NCBI GenBank assembly: GCA_047495785.1
Contig: JBLDXI010000055.1
Location: 1,364,001-1,428,000, forward strand
DNA: 64,000 nt
Source: Lepidodermella squamata
Taxonomy: Eukaryota; Gastrotricha
Direction of reading: 5' to 3'
Shown here: piece after piece, positions 1-12,170 of the stretch
Numbering within the stretch: position 1 is the stretch's first letter
Layout: each line of letters opens with the position of its first letter
Notes under the pieces: generated by a model
Seen by the model: only the letters and a program-made list of their open reading frames with translations
Told to the model about the DNA's origin: nothing
Databases searched by the model: none
Program-made: the position numbers and the translations under genes

Positions 1-169
1 TAATACTTTTGATTTTTTATATGCAAATTTATGCAAATCAGGTGTCTTTATTCATGATTACTGTCGTATTAAAATCTGGGCTGCTGGCATACCTTCTTTT
101 GAGCTCCGGATGACTTCACGTCCTAAATAATTTTTCAGTTCCCAAGTAAAGTATTCAATCTTAACAAAT
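1..169. other. Upstream region with candidate trans-splice acceptor
   Basis: AT-rich sequence with no convincing ORF. TTTTTCAG at 131-138 lies 31 bp before the first ATG of the BLOC-1 subunit gene. It matches the nematode 3' splice consensus, so it is a candidate spliced-leader acceptor. It could instead be a normal acceptor with a non-coding exon outside the window. Confidence 0.4.
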
Positions 170-583
170 ATGTCCTTCAGCGGCAATGATCTAGCGGAAG
201 AAGCGACTGTAATTGATGCACGCAAAAACGCGCAGTTGTTTGAATTAGCTCGGCAGATGAGTGCAAAGACTTCTCAGTTCATCGAAGGCGAGATGCGAGC
301 TGGTTGTCAGTCATATGCTATGCTTGAGGAAATGAACAAAGCTGCTTCCCGTAAGTATGAGGAGCAGAGATTGCTTGTCGATGGAATTACCGAATCGATC
401 GATGAAGTTAACGAGAAACACCATGCCGTGATTCAACCACTGTTAAAGCAGTTGGACCATTTAGAAGTTGGCGTCACTTCTCTCGAAAAGTCAGCTGAAC
501 AGCTCGACGAATGGTCAAAACTTCTTGAGCTTCGAATGAAGGAATGGGAAAAGCGATTGCTTACAGCCGCCCATCAGCAATGA
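170..583 (+). CDS. BLOC1S2: BLOC-1 complex subunit 2 (BLOS2)
   Basis: Single-exon protein of 137 aa. It resembles BLOC-1 subunit 2 in length and in the order of its conserved patches: a helical start (LFELARQMSAKTSQFIEGEM), a middle LLEEMNKAASRKYEE, and a C-terminal coiled coil (LEKSAEQLDEWSKLLELRMK) ending in EKR. BLOC-1 and BORC use this small coiled-coil subunit on the cytosolic face of endosomes and lysosomes for lysosome-related organelle biogenesis and positioning. The first ATG follows a TTTTTCAG acceptor by 31 bp. An ATTAAA poly(A) signal lies at 714-719. ABCA-1 follows 220 bp downstream on the same strand, so the two may share an operon. The family call rests on recognised sequence pattern; function is inferred from the family. 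Confidence 0.85.
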   Translation: MSFSGNDLAEEATVIDARKNAQLFELARQMSAKTSQFIEGEMRAGCQSYAMLEEMNKAASRKYEEQRLLVDGITESIDEVNEKHHAVIQPLLKQLDHLEVGVTSLEKSAEQLDEWSKLLELRMKEWEKRLLTAAHQQ

Positions 584-713
584 TGCACTATATTTCCACC
601 ATGACGTGCTAATATTTCGATTCTCCATTTCTTTGATTGTCTATCGAAATGCTTTCATATGATTGCTTTTGTATCGTTAACTGTCAATCTAGTGCTTGTT
701 ATTTTCCGTGAAC

Positions 714-769
714 ATTAAAATATGACGTATTTGGCTTCATTATGTTCTTACTATTATTTCTTTGCTTAG
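714..769 (+). promoter_or_regulatory. Poly(A) signal and trans-splice acceptor between BLOS2 and ABCA-1
   Basis: ATTAAA at 714-719 ends the BLOS2 transcript. TTTGCTTAG at 761-769 is a pyrimidine-rich acceptor before the ABCA-1 start at 804. The roughly 50-nt spacing suits a nematode operon boundary, but no spliced-leader data are available. Confidence 0.4.
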
Positions 770-803
770 GCCGTTCTTAATAATTAGCTGAGCATGTAGC
801 GAA

Positions 804-3800
804 ATGGGATATTTTCACCAAATCAAGTTGCTTCTTTGGAAGAACTATCTAGTCAAGAGAAGGCTACCGGTAAGAACTTTTGTAAAATTTGTTCTCTTGC
901 ACATTTTTTCTATTTTAGCACATATTGTTCCTTGAAACATTCATCCCATTTGTCCTTTTCGTTATTCTTGGACTCATACGGCAACATGAGTTACCCATCC
1001 CGACGCATACTGGTTTGTTACTTTGATTTTTGCTTGAATTATTTGTTGATTTTCCATTTTCCAGGTTTTATCCCAGCTAAGGCTTTGCCTTCCTCCGGTA
1101 TCGTTTCCGTGATGCAAACATTCTGTTATGGAGAGAGCGATTTTCACTTCGATGGCAATGGACTTCCGAAGCTTCCTGAAAACTCCACGTACGTCTATTG
1201 TGTGTTTCGGCGCAAGGTCTCAAATTGTATCCCTAACTTTCAGATTATTTGTGTGGCTTGGCAAAGTCAACAACGTTGTGAAGGGTCATTACACTTTGTT
1301 CGCCAACTACACAGTGGAGCTGTTTGATCAGATTCCATCAAATTACGAGGAAGATGTTGACCACTACAGCAAAGTTTATCAGCGCTTTGGCGAACTTGAA
1401 AGTGAGTTATTTATATTGGCTAAGATCCAAAGTAACTCGCATTTTCACGTTGATAGATGCGACTGGCAATAACATCGAAAGCAGCAATTATATTGACGGC
1501 AGTTCAAGTTCTTACTCTGGCTCATTTATTCCGTTAAATTTAACGCAGTCTCCATTGTTGTCTAATAATACTAAAGTGGAGGGCTTGATCAGTCGAATCA
1601 ATAATAATAGTCTGACTGTCACCGATGCCATGTCGCTAGTATCATTGCTGAGGCATGGAGCCAACTTCTCTTCTGGAGGCGATGTTTTTTCGAAGCACAA
1701 TGTTGCGAAACTTTTTGTGGTTTGTTGTCTCCTAGCTTCAGTATCTACATTTTCATTTGAAAACATTTCAGCCTCTTCTCAGCCGGAAAGAACTTCAGGG
1801 CTCATTCTTGTCCAAAGAGATGATTCTCCGAATCGCGAACCGTACTGGCGCGAATGCAACTCTTTTGCTGGACAAATTCAGCTCTGACAAGGATCTGAAT
1901 GCGTTGAGCGAAGAAAATGACGGGGATTTCTCCGATGAAGTGCTTTCAGAATTCATCGATTACGATATGTTAGCTGATGCTTTGAACGTCACCAACAAAA
2001 CGGGAGCCGCCTTAAAAGATGCTCTAATCGACCTAGCGCATGATGTGAGTGGAAAACATAAGTATTACTCTGTTCCTATTTTTGTAAATTTCCACTACCA
2101 GCTGGACGAGTTCACCAAGTTTCACAGTACTCTCGATGAATTGGCTGAGATTGTAAATTATCTTCCTTTGGACGGTTGTCACGACGGCGAAAATCGTTCT
2201 TCTGAACACGCAAATAGTACGAGCACCACAAAAGCTACCAAGTAAATCTAAATACAATTTATTCTATGCTAAATTGATTCTACGTTCCCTATAATGCAGT
2301 TTCGGAGGTCTGGTCAAAATCTATAAATCACTACAGCCGATATTTTGTCCGAACGACGAGCCCATGAAGAGCGGCTTAGTTACCACACCGCCGACAACAA
2401 CCACAGCGAAAACCCACGGTGGTTAGTTTTACTTGATAGTGCTTAAATTCAAGTTGAATTTCCCATTATAAATGACCTGAAATGATATTAAAAATAATGC
2501 GTTCAGGAGATTCTGATATTTCCAACGCCACAAATGAGCTTCATCACGGTAAGAACCGCGACCCCTGACAAGGCTATTTTTGTTGTGTTTTTTATTTTTT
2601 GTTGCGTAACGTAACATTTGTCATATTGCCTGATCACTGTGAGTCGTGCACATTCAGTTCTTGACCCCTGGTTTTGCTTAACTAGCATCTAATCAAGTTA
2701 TGCTTTTTTCCCCGCTAGGTGAAAGTCAAATCAGCTCAGCAGTCACCGATCACTTGCAGATTTTGTCGAATATCTTGAACAGCAACCCGAAAATATTGTT
2801 CACACCAGCAAATACTAGTGCGAATTTAGTCATGAAACAAGCAAATAAAACCTTCGAATTCATCGACCATCTCAGCGTATACGCAAGGCACTGGATGCAC
2901 AACATTTCACATGATCTGCGAGCATACATCTCGAGACCTGATATGGATAAAAAGTTGGAGTCACTGAGGAAGACCCAGCGAGACCTTATTGAAATTCGAT
3001 CTCTTGCAATGAAACACGGCGGTCTGCGTAATTTAACGAGTTATTACGAGGCCGTGTCGCCGTTTCTTGCTCTAAATATCAAAAATTCGTCAACCATGTT
3101 GTCACAACTTGATCTCATCGACAAGGCTGCCTGCACCTGGGTGAACCTCATGTCTGGTGTTGACCTATCTCTTTTCGTGCCTTTCAACGAGGAATACGAG
3201 GCGATCGACTACGCTCTCTACGAAGCGTACAAAACCAACACAACAGTAATGGCGATTGTCGTGTTCGAAGTGAATCGAACTACGGGTGGACTACCGCCTC
3301 ACACGAACTACAAAATTCGAATGAACTCAACTTTCCTGCCGAGTGTTCGCAAAATTCGACCTCTTTACTGGTCTCCTCAGCCTAGAAACTGGGATTACAG
3401 TTATTACACGTAAGGATGCGCTGGGATATCATTATTAGATAATGCAAAACCGATTAATTAATTTAGTTACGGGTTTTCTTGGATTCAAGACATGGTGGAG
3501 CGAGCTTTAATTGACGTCATGGTTGGCCATGAAGTAATCGAGCCCGGCAGTTACGCTCTCAATTTTCCTTACCCATGCTACCAATACGATATTTTCTTGT
3601 TGTAAGTTATTCCCAAACTGGAGATTTTCGATCCATAAATTCTGTTTTGTTTAGTACCAATGACATGATATTACCGCTAACGATGACTATCAGTTTTGTC
3701 TACACTGCGGCAATTTTGGTGCAAAATATTGTCTCGGAAAAGGAAAAGCGTCTGAAAGAGTTCATGAAAGTAATGGGTCTAAGCAACGCCGTTCATGGAA

Positions 3801-6800
3801 TGGCGTGGTTTATCACCGCCTTCTCGCAGATGACTTTTTCAATGACTGTCGTAACGCTGATGTTGAAGTACTCTAAAGTGTTACTACACAGCAACGCTAT
3901 TATAATCTGGCTGATCCTTGAGCTGTACGCCATTGCTACTATCACGTTCTGCTTCCTAGTTAGCGCGTTGTTCTCGAAGGCGAAAATCGCCTCTGCGACA
4001 GCCGGCATTCTCTACTTCCTATCATACGTGCCTGCTATGTACATCGGAATCCGTGAAGACATCGCCGGCGGTCAGATGCCGACGTTTGTCAAACGCGTCG
4101 CTAGTTTGCTACACACGTCTGCTTTCGGTCTATCGTGCAAATACATCAGTTTGTACGAAAGTGAGGGTGTCGGGGTTCACTGGGACAATATGGCCTCGTC
4201 CCCGATCGAGCACGATTCTTTCTCGCTGGCCGGTGCTATTGGTTTCATGGCGATTGACGCGTTTATCTACGCAGTGACCGCCTGGTACGTCGAGCACATT
4301 CTCCCGGGTAGCTACGGAATTCCGAAGCCATGGTTTTTTGTGCTCACCAAGCATTACTGGCTCGGAACTCCGGGCGATGACGAGTACGAAAAACCGCCGT
4401 TTATCGCGGTTTTATCCGATTGGATGAAAAAGCTGTGGCGTTGCAACAGAGTCGATCTGTCAGTGATTGAAGAGGATCAACTAAATGCGATGAACAGTGC
4501 TGAGAGCAGTAACTCGAATCATTACGAACATGACCCATTGAATTTACCGCTCGGTGTTGAAATTGATAACTTGACCAAAGTTTACAAGAAAACGGGTAAA
4601 CTGGCGGTCAATAAACTGTCAATGCGACTTTACGAGTCGCAGATAACTGGTTTACTCGGGCACAACGGAGCTGGTAAAACATCGACCATGTCGATATTGA
4701 CTGGTATTTTACCGCCCTCGAGCGGTACTGCCCGCATTTACGGCTTGGACATCAGGTCAAATCTGGACACTATTCGTTCGTCGGTCGGTTACTGCCCGCA
4801 GTATAACGTCTTGTTCGAGCAGCTTACAGGCGAAGAGCATCTGATGTTTTACAGTGGCTTGAAGCGAGTGAGTGATGCAGTGACCAAAATTGACGTCCAA
4901 CAAATGTTAGCCGATGTTGGATTGACTGTGAAGCGGAACACGCCCGTTGATCATTTATCTGGAGGAATGAAGCGAAAACTATCTGTTGCTCTGGCTTTCA
5001 TCGCTCAATCTCGTCTGGTCATTCTCGACGAACCTACAGCCGGCGTTGATCCTTACTCTCGCCGCGCCATTTGGGATCTGATCATCAAATACAAAAAAGG
5101 CCGGACAATTTTGCTGTCGACTCATCACATGGACGAGGCTGATGTTTTGTCTGATAGAATCGCGATAATCTCAAACGGCCGGCTGAAATGCTGCGGATCG
5201 TCGATTTTCCTGCGAAACGCTTTCTGTGACGGCTATCACTTGATTTGTGTCAAAAATGCGGCAACTTTCAATTGGCTGGAAACAATGTCATTTGTTAAGC
5301 GTGAAATTCCGTCATCGTTCTTACACATGGAATCGAAACAGGAGCTGCATTTTATTTTGCCTTATGCCGAGGAAAGGTCAGGCCGTTTTGTCCCATTTTT
5401 CAGAGATTTGTCGAAAAACTTGGCCAATCTTGGTCTTGCGTCTTTTGGTGTTTATGATTCGACCCTTGAAGAGGCGTTCCTTCGTATCACTCAGACAGCG
5501 CAGTGTGAGGAAGGGCAAACTTTTCTCAGGCCGTCGACGTCATCCCGGCATCACCGCCGAACATCTGCCGGCAGTCAGAGCAGCGCCACCTCTCAGGCCA
5601 AGTACCAAACTAATTCTGCTGAAACTACGAGTGACCGAGGCGATGTGCCTTTGATAAATTGTTCGACGTCTTCAAACCCGCCTCGCCAACGCGGTCATGT
5701 TCGGCAATCGAGCGATCAAGTTTCAGGCATGATGGCCGGGTCGAGTTCAAACGGCGGGCGGCGCAATCGTGGCCATCAACGCCAATCGTCGGCCGATTCT
5801 GTTCTCTTGAACAACATTGCCAAAAACCCGATGCCAGACAAAGCGCCAGATGCGACATCTCTGCTATCAGCTGCTGATGTTTTCGCGTTGCTGGGTGATA
5901 CTTCTAATGGCGCAAGCAGCTCGTCGTTCGGAATGGGTGCGAATTACACGCAAATGTGCAGTTCGCCGCCCCAATTTATCCACCTTAAACATTTCAAAGC
6001 GCTAATGATCAAGCGGGCTTTGTATGTGAAACGTAATTGGAAAGTGCTGTTTTCTCAAGTTTTCCTGCCCGCGATTTTCGTCTCGATCGCTATGTCGATG
6101 GCTTTATCAGCTCCGAATATGGACGACCCGCCTCCGCTTGTTCTGAGCCCGGCCCAGTATTACAACTACACCCGGCCTCGGGGTAATTTTGTCCCGGTTT
6201 CTAATTACGCCAGAGCTCCAGGTCGCGAGTCGACTTTTGTCACCGGACCGGATGGCTGGTCTGACGCCTCGCCGTCTGAATTAGCAAATACTCTTCACCT
6301 ACCGAGTGGTTTGGCCGCAACCTGTGTCCTCAGATCGCCGGATCTATTCATGGATTCGTCAATGTTCAACTTCAGCAAACGCGACTACCAGCTGGTTGAG
6401 CGATTTTTCAACCGAGAATGCGCTAGCGTGTTCGTAAAAGGGCTCTTCGTTAAAGATTTTCTGCCACCACCGCCGACTAAGGCCACGCCAAGCACTACTG
6501 AGTCGACGAAATTCGGGTTCTCAACATCAACCACAACGAGCCCGCCGACTACGGCACCGCATTTCAACAATGCGACATCGACTCCGAGAGGCCCGCCGCT
6601 TTTTTACCCGATCTGTCAATGCGCGAGTGATTTCTCGGGTTTCTACTGTTCGAATGACTACGCTTCACCACCGAAATACCAACTAATCACTGGTGATTAC
6701 GTTGTTGATATCGGTTACCAAAACATGTCGGAGTACATTTTATTCACAACTGATGAGTATCGTCTACACCGATATGGCGCGTTGACCTTCGGCCAGGAAC

Positions 6801-9599
6801 TGCAGCACATCCCGCGCCATTTCGGCGATAATTTGCCTACAGAGTTTCGCCGCCTTGCTATTCGTCGCGTCGGAGTTTTCTCGTTCAATCACCGCGGTTT
6901 CCATGCAATGCCGTCATTCTTAAACGCAATGAATAACGCTATTCTTCGAGCTAATCTTCAGAAAAGACCCGAACTAGGCAATCCGGCTGCTTACGGCATC
7001 ACTGTCTATAATCACCCGATCAACGGAACGGATAAAGTCGAGTTTCAAGACATGGCGTAAGTTTCAATATATTTTGTTTTACACGGGCATGTTATTGAAA
7101 GATATTTCGTTTGTGTTTCAATCTTGAAAGACTCAAGTAAGACACGAGTGACCCGCGATGTCCCTTATTTTACTACTAATTTCCTTCGCTGATTTTTCTT
7201 TTCGCTGATACAACCATTTTTCAATTTTTTTTCACGTGCTTTGGTTGTTCTATTGATGAATTAATGCATTCTTGTTTTGGGTTATTTAGGACTCAAGGAA
7301 CTGATACGATGATTGCAGTGTTCATCATCATTGCGATGTCATTCGTGCCCGCCTCCTTCGTCGTATTCCTCGTCTACGAACGCTCGCTGTTGTCGAAGCA
7401 CACTCAACTGATGGCCGGACTCCATCCTATCACATACTGGCTAACAAATTACATTTGGGATCTTCTGAATTATCTGATTCCCTCAATTTGTTGCATCGTA
7501 AGTCATCATTTTTTAGCACTAATCTCATGTTAATTTTCGTTGTGTTAGATAATTCTGGTTATTTTCAACATTCCTGCGTATGTGGCCGGGAAGAATCTTC
7601 CTGCTATAATTTTGCTGTTCCTGCTCTACGGGTGGAGCATTACCCCCATGATGTATCCCGCATCTTTCTACCTGAGGTGAAAATATTAAATTTTACTTGA
7701 AACACCATCTTAATTTTTTTATTTTTTTTTCAGTGATCCTAGCACGGTAACTTATTTCTATTCGATTATGGTGGAGTTATTTTTACATTTTTTTCCAAAT
7801 ATCAGGCTTATATCATTTTGGTCGTGATCAATTTGTTTGTTGGAACTACATGTGTCATCACGAGCTTTTTGTTGGATTTGTTCCATAATTCCGAGGTTTT
7901 GTCCGCCATTCACAATTTCTTGAAAATCGCCTTCCTCATTTCACCATCTTACTGTTTGGGTCGCGGGTTGATGGACGTGGCGATAAACCAATATCGCAAC
8001 GAATTCTACATATTAGCCGGTCAGCTCGAGAACATTCAGTCGCCTTTTGCGTGGGAAATCACTATGCGAAATTACGTGGTAATGATCTGCGAGGGTTTCA
8101 TATTTTTCGGACTTACCCTGGTTTTGGAGTACGTATCCGGCGTAATTTGGAGCGGCTCGTCGGGGAAAGGGGCGGCGAAACGCCGGCGAACTTGGATCCC
8201 GCCCAGCATGCGAGACACGATGAACGACGACCCAGATGTGATAGCCGAGAGGCATCGTGTCTTATCCGGAGCTGCGGCTGACGATTTGCTGATAATCGAC
8301 GGTCTGACTAAGGAATACAGTTCCCGAGTTGGCCGGCTACTCGCTGTCGACCGGCTAAGTATTGGTTTATCATCCGGCGAGTGTTTCGGGTTGTTAGGCC
8401 TGAACGGCGCGGGTAAATCGACGACTTTTTCCATGCTCACCGGTGTTTTGAATGCGACCTCTGGCGAGGCGAGGATTCTGGGTAATCTCCTATGTGGCGA
8501 CGGCCGTCCGTCAGCGGAGGTCATGAAATCAGTCGGCTATTGCCCGCAAACTGACCCTCTACTCGACGAACTGACCGCCCGTGAACACCTGCAGCTCTAC
8601 GCGAGGATTCGAGCCATTCCATCGACGGTTCAGCCGCAAATTGTTGATTGGTTACTGGAGAGAATGGGTCTTCAATTGTACGCAGACAGGCCGAGTCGAA
8701 CGTTTTCCGGCGGTACAAAACGTAAATTATCCGCTGCCCTGGCTCTTCTCGGTAATCCTAGTACGATTTTGCTCGACGAACCAACGACTGGCATGGACCC
8801 AGGTTCAAGGCGGTTCTTATGGAATTTGATCCTCGAATTAAGGCATGAAAATCGTTTGGTGGTCCTGACCTCACATAGCATGGAAGAGTGTGAGGTGCTG
8901 TGTAGCCGCCTAGGCGTCATGGTTGCGGGTAAACTGCGATGCCTGGGCAGCACGCAACAGCTGAAAGACAAGTTCGGCAAAGGCTATTCAGTGACCCTTC
9001 GATTGCCGGCAAATAGCCAGCCTATGACCAGTTGTTCGTACGGCTACGGTAGAGCAGCTGCTCCTCAGTCTGGCAATTTTCCATCGTCGATCGACGCCAT
9101 CAACGAAGCTTTCTTACGAGCCGGCTTTCCGTCTACTTCTTGGCGATTAGTTGCTCGACGCCATCAAATACTTGAACTGGCTATATTGGACCCAAAACCT
9201 GATTTGAGTCTCCTTTTCAAAGTTCTCGAGGACTTGCGGTTGTTCCGCCATATAACTGACTTCTCAATTTCTCAAAATACTCTTGATAGCGTAAGTTCCT
9301 TTGCTTTATTTGGCGACCTGTGTAAATTGACCTACCTTAATTTTTTTCAGGTGTTCCTTCAGTTGGCTCGTGAAAACGAGCATTTGCAAGTTGCAGCTCA
9401 CAAAACTGGAAAAAGCAATAGCACTGTATCGAGTAATGACTCTGGAGCTGGTGCGACTTCGTCTTCAGCTAATGTCTCAATTTCGGACCCGTCGACAGTG
9501 ACATGGGCTGACGACGAGTTGATCGAAGAGCACGACGAAGAATTGCTGCTGCCGGCTTCCGAGCATCGCAATCGAATGCGCCTTGAAATTGTGACTTGA
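804..9599 (+). CDS. ABCA-1: full-length ABCA-family transporter (17 exons)
   Basis: ABC subfamily A lipid transporter/floppase, 2530 aa. Exons: 804-869, 919-1012, 1065-1188, 1244-1401, 1457-1719, 1772-2044, 2102-2241, 2300-2421, 2507-2548, 2719-3409, 3467-3601, 3655-7056, 7290-7497, 7549-7676, 7734-7746, 7806-9290, 9351-9599. It opens with the ABCA-type cytosolic N-terminus ([16 protein letters not shown]), then TM1 and a large glycosylatable extracellular domain to about residue 700. TM2-6 follow. NBD1 has Walker A GHNGAGKT near 1036, LSGGMKRKL near 1136 and [13 protein letters not shown] near 1156. A Ser-rich linker spans about 1324-1480. TMD2 carries a second extracellular domain with an EGF-like CxC segment. 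NBD2 has GLNGAGKST near 2147, FSGGTKRKL near 2252 and [12 protein letters not shown]. The final exon opens with VFLQLA, the counterpart of the C-terminal VFVNFA motif of ABCA1. Closest functional models are CED-7/ABT and mammalian ABCA1; the exact orthologue is uncertain. The exon 5 donor could be 1717 or 1720, both in phase. Confidence 0.9.
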
Positions 9600-10433
9600 A
9601 TTAAGCGTGCTTCTATTTGGTCATCCTTTTTTGACCGACAACAATAATAATATTCTAGCTTTCAATGCGCGGGTCTTGCTTAAAGGGTTTCTTCTTTCGT
9701 GCTAACTGCGAAATTCCCTCTTTTTCTTACTCGATTACGCATGCAAATACGTGTACATTTATAACGTCAAATTTGTGCCCTACTTTTAATATATATAAAA
9801 AAACTCGTAACCAATGATAACGTGTAAAACAGCGAGTCTGCATTGTTTATGTCTTGGCATGAGAGAACAAATATCTCGGTTCATAATATTTGTGCACAGA
9901 GTGAGATCAATTTTTATTTCTACCTTCATTTGTTTTACCCACTTTTAATTACCGATAAATCTCCATCTTATTTCCGATATTTACGCATTTTACCAAATTA
10001 TTATTATTTAACTACCTTCCCTATTTTATTCGATATTCAGCATCCCAAGATTTTTACGGTGTTTATGAAGAAGTTGTAGAAGAGACTTGGACCTGGACCG
10101 TGTGTTTTGCTCATGAAAGTAATCAACAAGCATATTATATTTGAAAACTGAAGAACAATCAATCACATTCTCACAAGTCGAATTTTTACATAAAGCATTG
10201 TAGCACCTTTTCATTTGTTCTAATCGACTTTTGCTGCTTGTCTAGCACGTGTGAATTCATCATCTCATCTCTTGTTGTGGATAAGGTTGCATTTTCTCGC
10301 GTCTATTTTTTTGAACGAAGTGATGCGGTTTGCACTAGTGTCGACACTTCGGGCGATATAACGATTGTGGCAATGAATAAAATTGATTTTCGCGTTTCAA
10401 AGCCGGTGTTTTTTCTCTCTAGATCTGTAATAC
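9600..10433. other. Intergenic spacer between ABCA-1 and ARP6
   Basis: AT-rich 0.8 kb with no convincing ORF. It must contain the ABCA-1 3'UTR and the ARP6 promoter. A CACGTG E-box lies at 10246-10251, about 190 bp before the ARP6 ATG; its use is not shown. No clear AATAAA is seen for ABCA-1. Confidence 0.5.
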
Positions 10434-12094
10434 ATGTCGAAAACGGTTGCTAATGGCGCCCAGCTGCCGGCTTTCATCGTCGATCATGGCGCTGGAGCGA
10501 TTAAGGCAAATTTAGCCTCAGCAGCCGAACCTCGGTGGGTAAAATGCTCTAATTATGCGTAGTAATAGAATTTCGTCAATTTACAATCGATTTCGCAGCG
10601 TGATTCCCAACTGCGTTACGAAAGCCAAAAACTTGAAATCTCGAGTTTTCATTGGGGACCAGTTGAAAGACTGCAAAGATTTCTCGGGGCTGTTCTATAA
10701 CTATGCATTTCAAAAGGTAACAACCGGCCGTTCATTCCCGCCTGTATCTTTGAAAATTTTCTCAGGGATATTTAGTAAATTGGGAGCTGGAAAAGCAAAT
10801 CTGGGATCATATGCTTGGGCCAGAATGCTTCGACTTGCAATCGAACGCACTATCCGAGACGATGCTCGTGCTGACCGAACCGCCGTTCAATTTCAACCAG
10901 CTACGCGACCCAGCAATCGAGGTCATTTTTGAAGAATTCGGCTTTGGAAAACTCTTTTGCACAATCCGTTGGTTAAGTGTAATATTTTACTTGAACCACG
11001 GCTAATTTTTGTCATTTTAGCTGCCATTTTTGCGAACTTGCAATATAATCTTGAGAACAAGAAGAAACCCGCGCCTGGTCCTCAGATTTCGAGCCGAAAG
11101 GGAGGCAAAAACAAGCCATCACTGCCAGTATCCTGCTGCATGGTCGTAGATACCGGATTCTCTTTCAGCCACATCATACCTTGCTGCAACAACAGGGTGA
11201 TAGCTGAAGGAATAGTCAGGTAAATAATCAATTAATTAAGTCTGAATAATCTAATTAGCATCAATTTTCAGGATTGACATCGGCGGAAAAGCGCTGACTA
11301 ATCATTTGAAAGAAGTGATCTCATATCGGCAGCTCATGGTTATGGAGGAGACTTACGTTGTGAACACTCTGAAAGAGGACATTTCATTTGTTTCTAAAGA
11401 CATGATGGCTGATTTAGACATGTGCAGGTAATTGATACTTATTTCTCGCATTTTTGAGTATTTATCCATGGAATTATTTAAGGAAAGGCGCAACTGGCAA
11501 CCCGTACACGATAGATTACGTGTTACCTGATTTTGTCAATTTGAATCGCGGCTTGGTTATGAAACCCGGCGAACCTCGACCGGCGACCTTCACCGGCCAC
11601 GAGCAAATCTTGCGGCTGTGCAACGAACGCTTCGCCATTCCAGAACTTCTATTCCGCCCGTCTGACGTCGGCATCGAGCAAATGGGAATAGCTGAAGCGC
11701 TAGTCTATTCAGTCTCCAAGTTGCCCGAAGAATTTCACCCTCACCTTTACGAGAACATCGTAGTGACAGGCGGCAATGCTGCAATACCCGGATTTGTCGA
11801 GCGACTTGAATCTGAAGTTCGATCTTTGGTGCCGGACATGTTCACCGTCAATGTATTTCTACCTCCAGAGTAATTTTCTGATTCGAAAATCGGTTTTGAT
11901 TGCAAATTTTCTGAAAATTTTTCAGCACGGTGTCTTATGCATGGCAGGGTGAGCGATCTCTAGCCACGAATCCTCAACTATCGCAACTTCTCGAATCAGC
12001 CGTTGTTTCAAAAGCTGATTACAACGAGAATGGCGTTCGTTATTGCACGGACCAAATCGAAAAATTTACCTACGGTGGAACAGTCAATTGCTGA
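10434..12094 (+). CDS. ACTR6: Actin-related protein 6 (ARP6)
   Basis: Seven exons: 10434-10534, 10599-10716, 10766-10967, 11021-11219, 11272-11427, 11483-11869, 11926-12094. The product is 443 aa. Conserved ARP6 blocks appear in order: IPNC near the N-terminus, DFSGLFYNYAFQKGYLVNWE, LTEPPFNF, EVIFEEFGF, VVDTGFSFSHIIPCC, IDIGGKALTNHLKE, SYRQL, DYVLPDF, EQILRLCNERFAIPELLF, PSDVGIEQMGIAEALVYS and NIVVTGGNAAIPGF. ARP6 is a nuclear subunit of the SWR1/SRCAP remodeller, which deposits H2A.Z. The exon 3 donor at 10968 was chosen because it keeps the frame and the usual length; an alternative 9 nt downstream is possible. The PGAP1 start lies only 76 bp after the stop, with no AATAAA between, suggesting cotranscription. 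Confidence 0.9.
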
Positions 12095-12170
12095 AATCTT
12101 TCATTCAATACCTATCTCATTTGTTTTTATCTAAAAATTCGTTATTTTTATATTATAGAGTTTTATTGAG
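12095..12170 (+). promoter_or_regulatory. Operon-like junction ARP6-PGAP1
   Basis: Only 76 bp separate the ARP6 stop from the PGAP1 ATG. The gap is U-rich and ends in TTTTTATATTATAG (acceptor AG at 12157-12158), 12 bp before the ATG. This fits an SL2-type intercistronic region better than an independent promoter. Confidence 0.5.

Noticed and set aside
836-1327. 163-aa plus-strand ORF
   Set aside because: It reads through introns of ABCA-1 in the wrong frame; the spliced frame matches the paralogues exactly.
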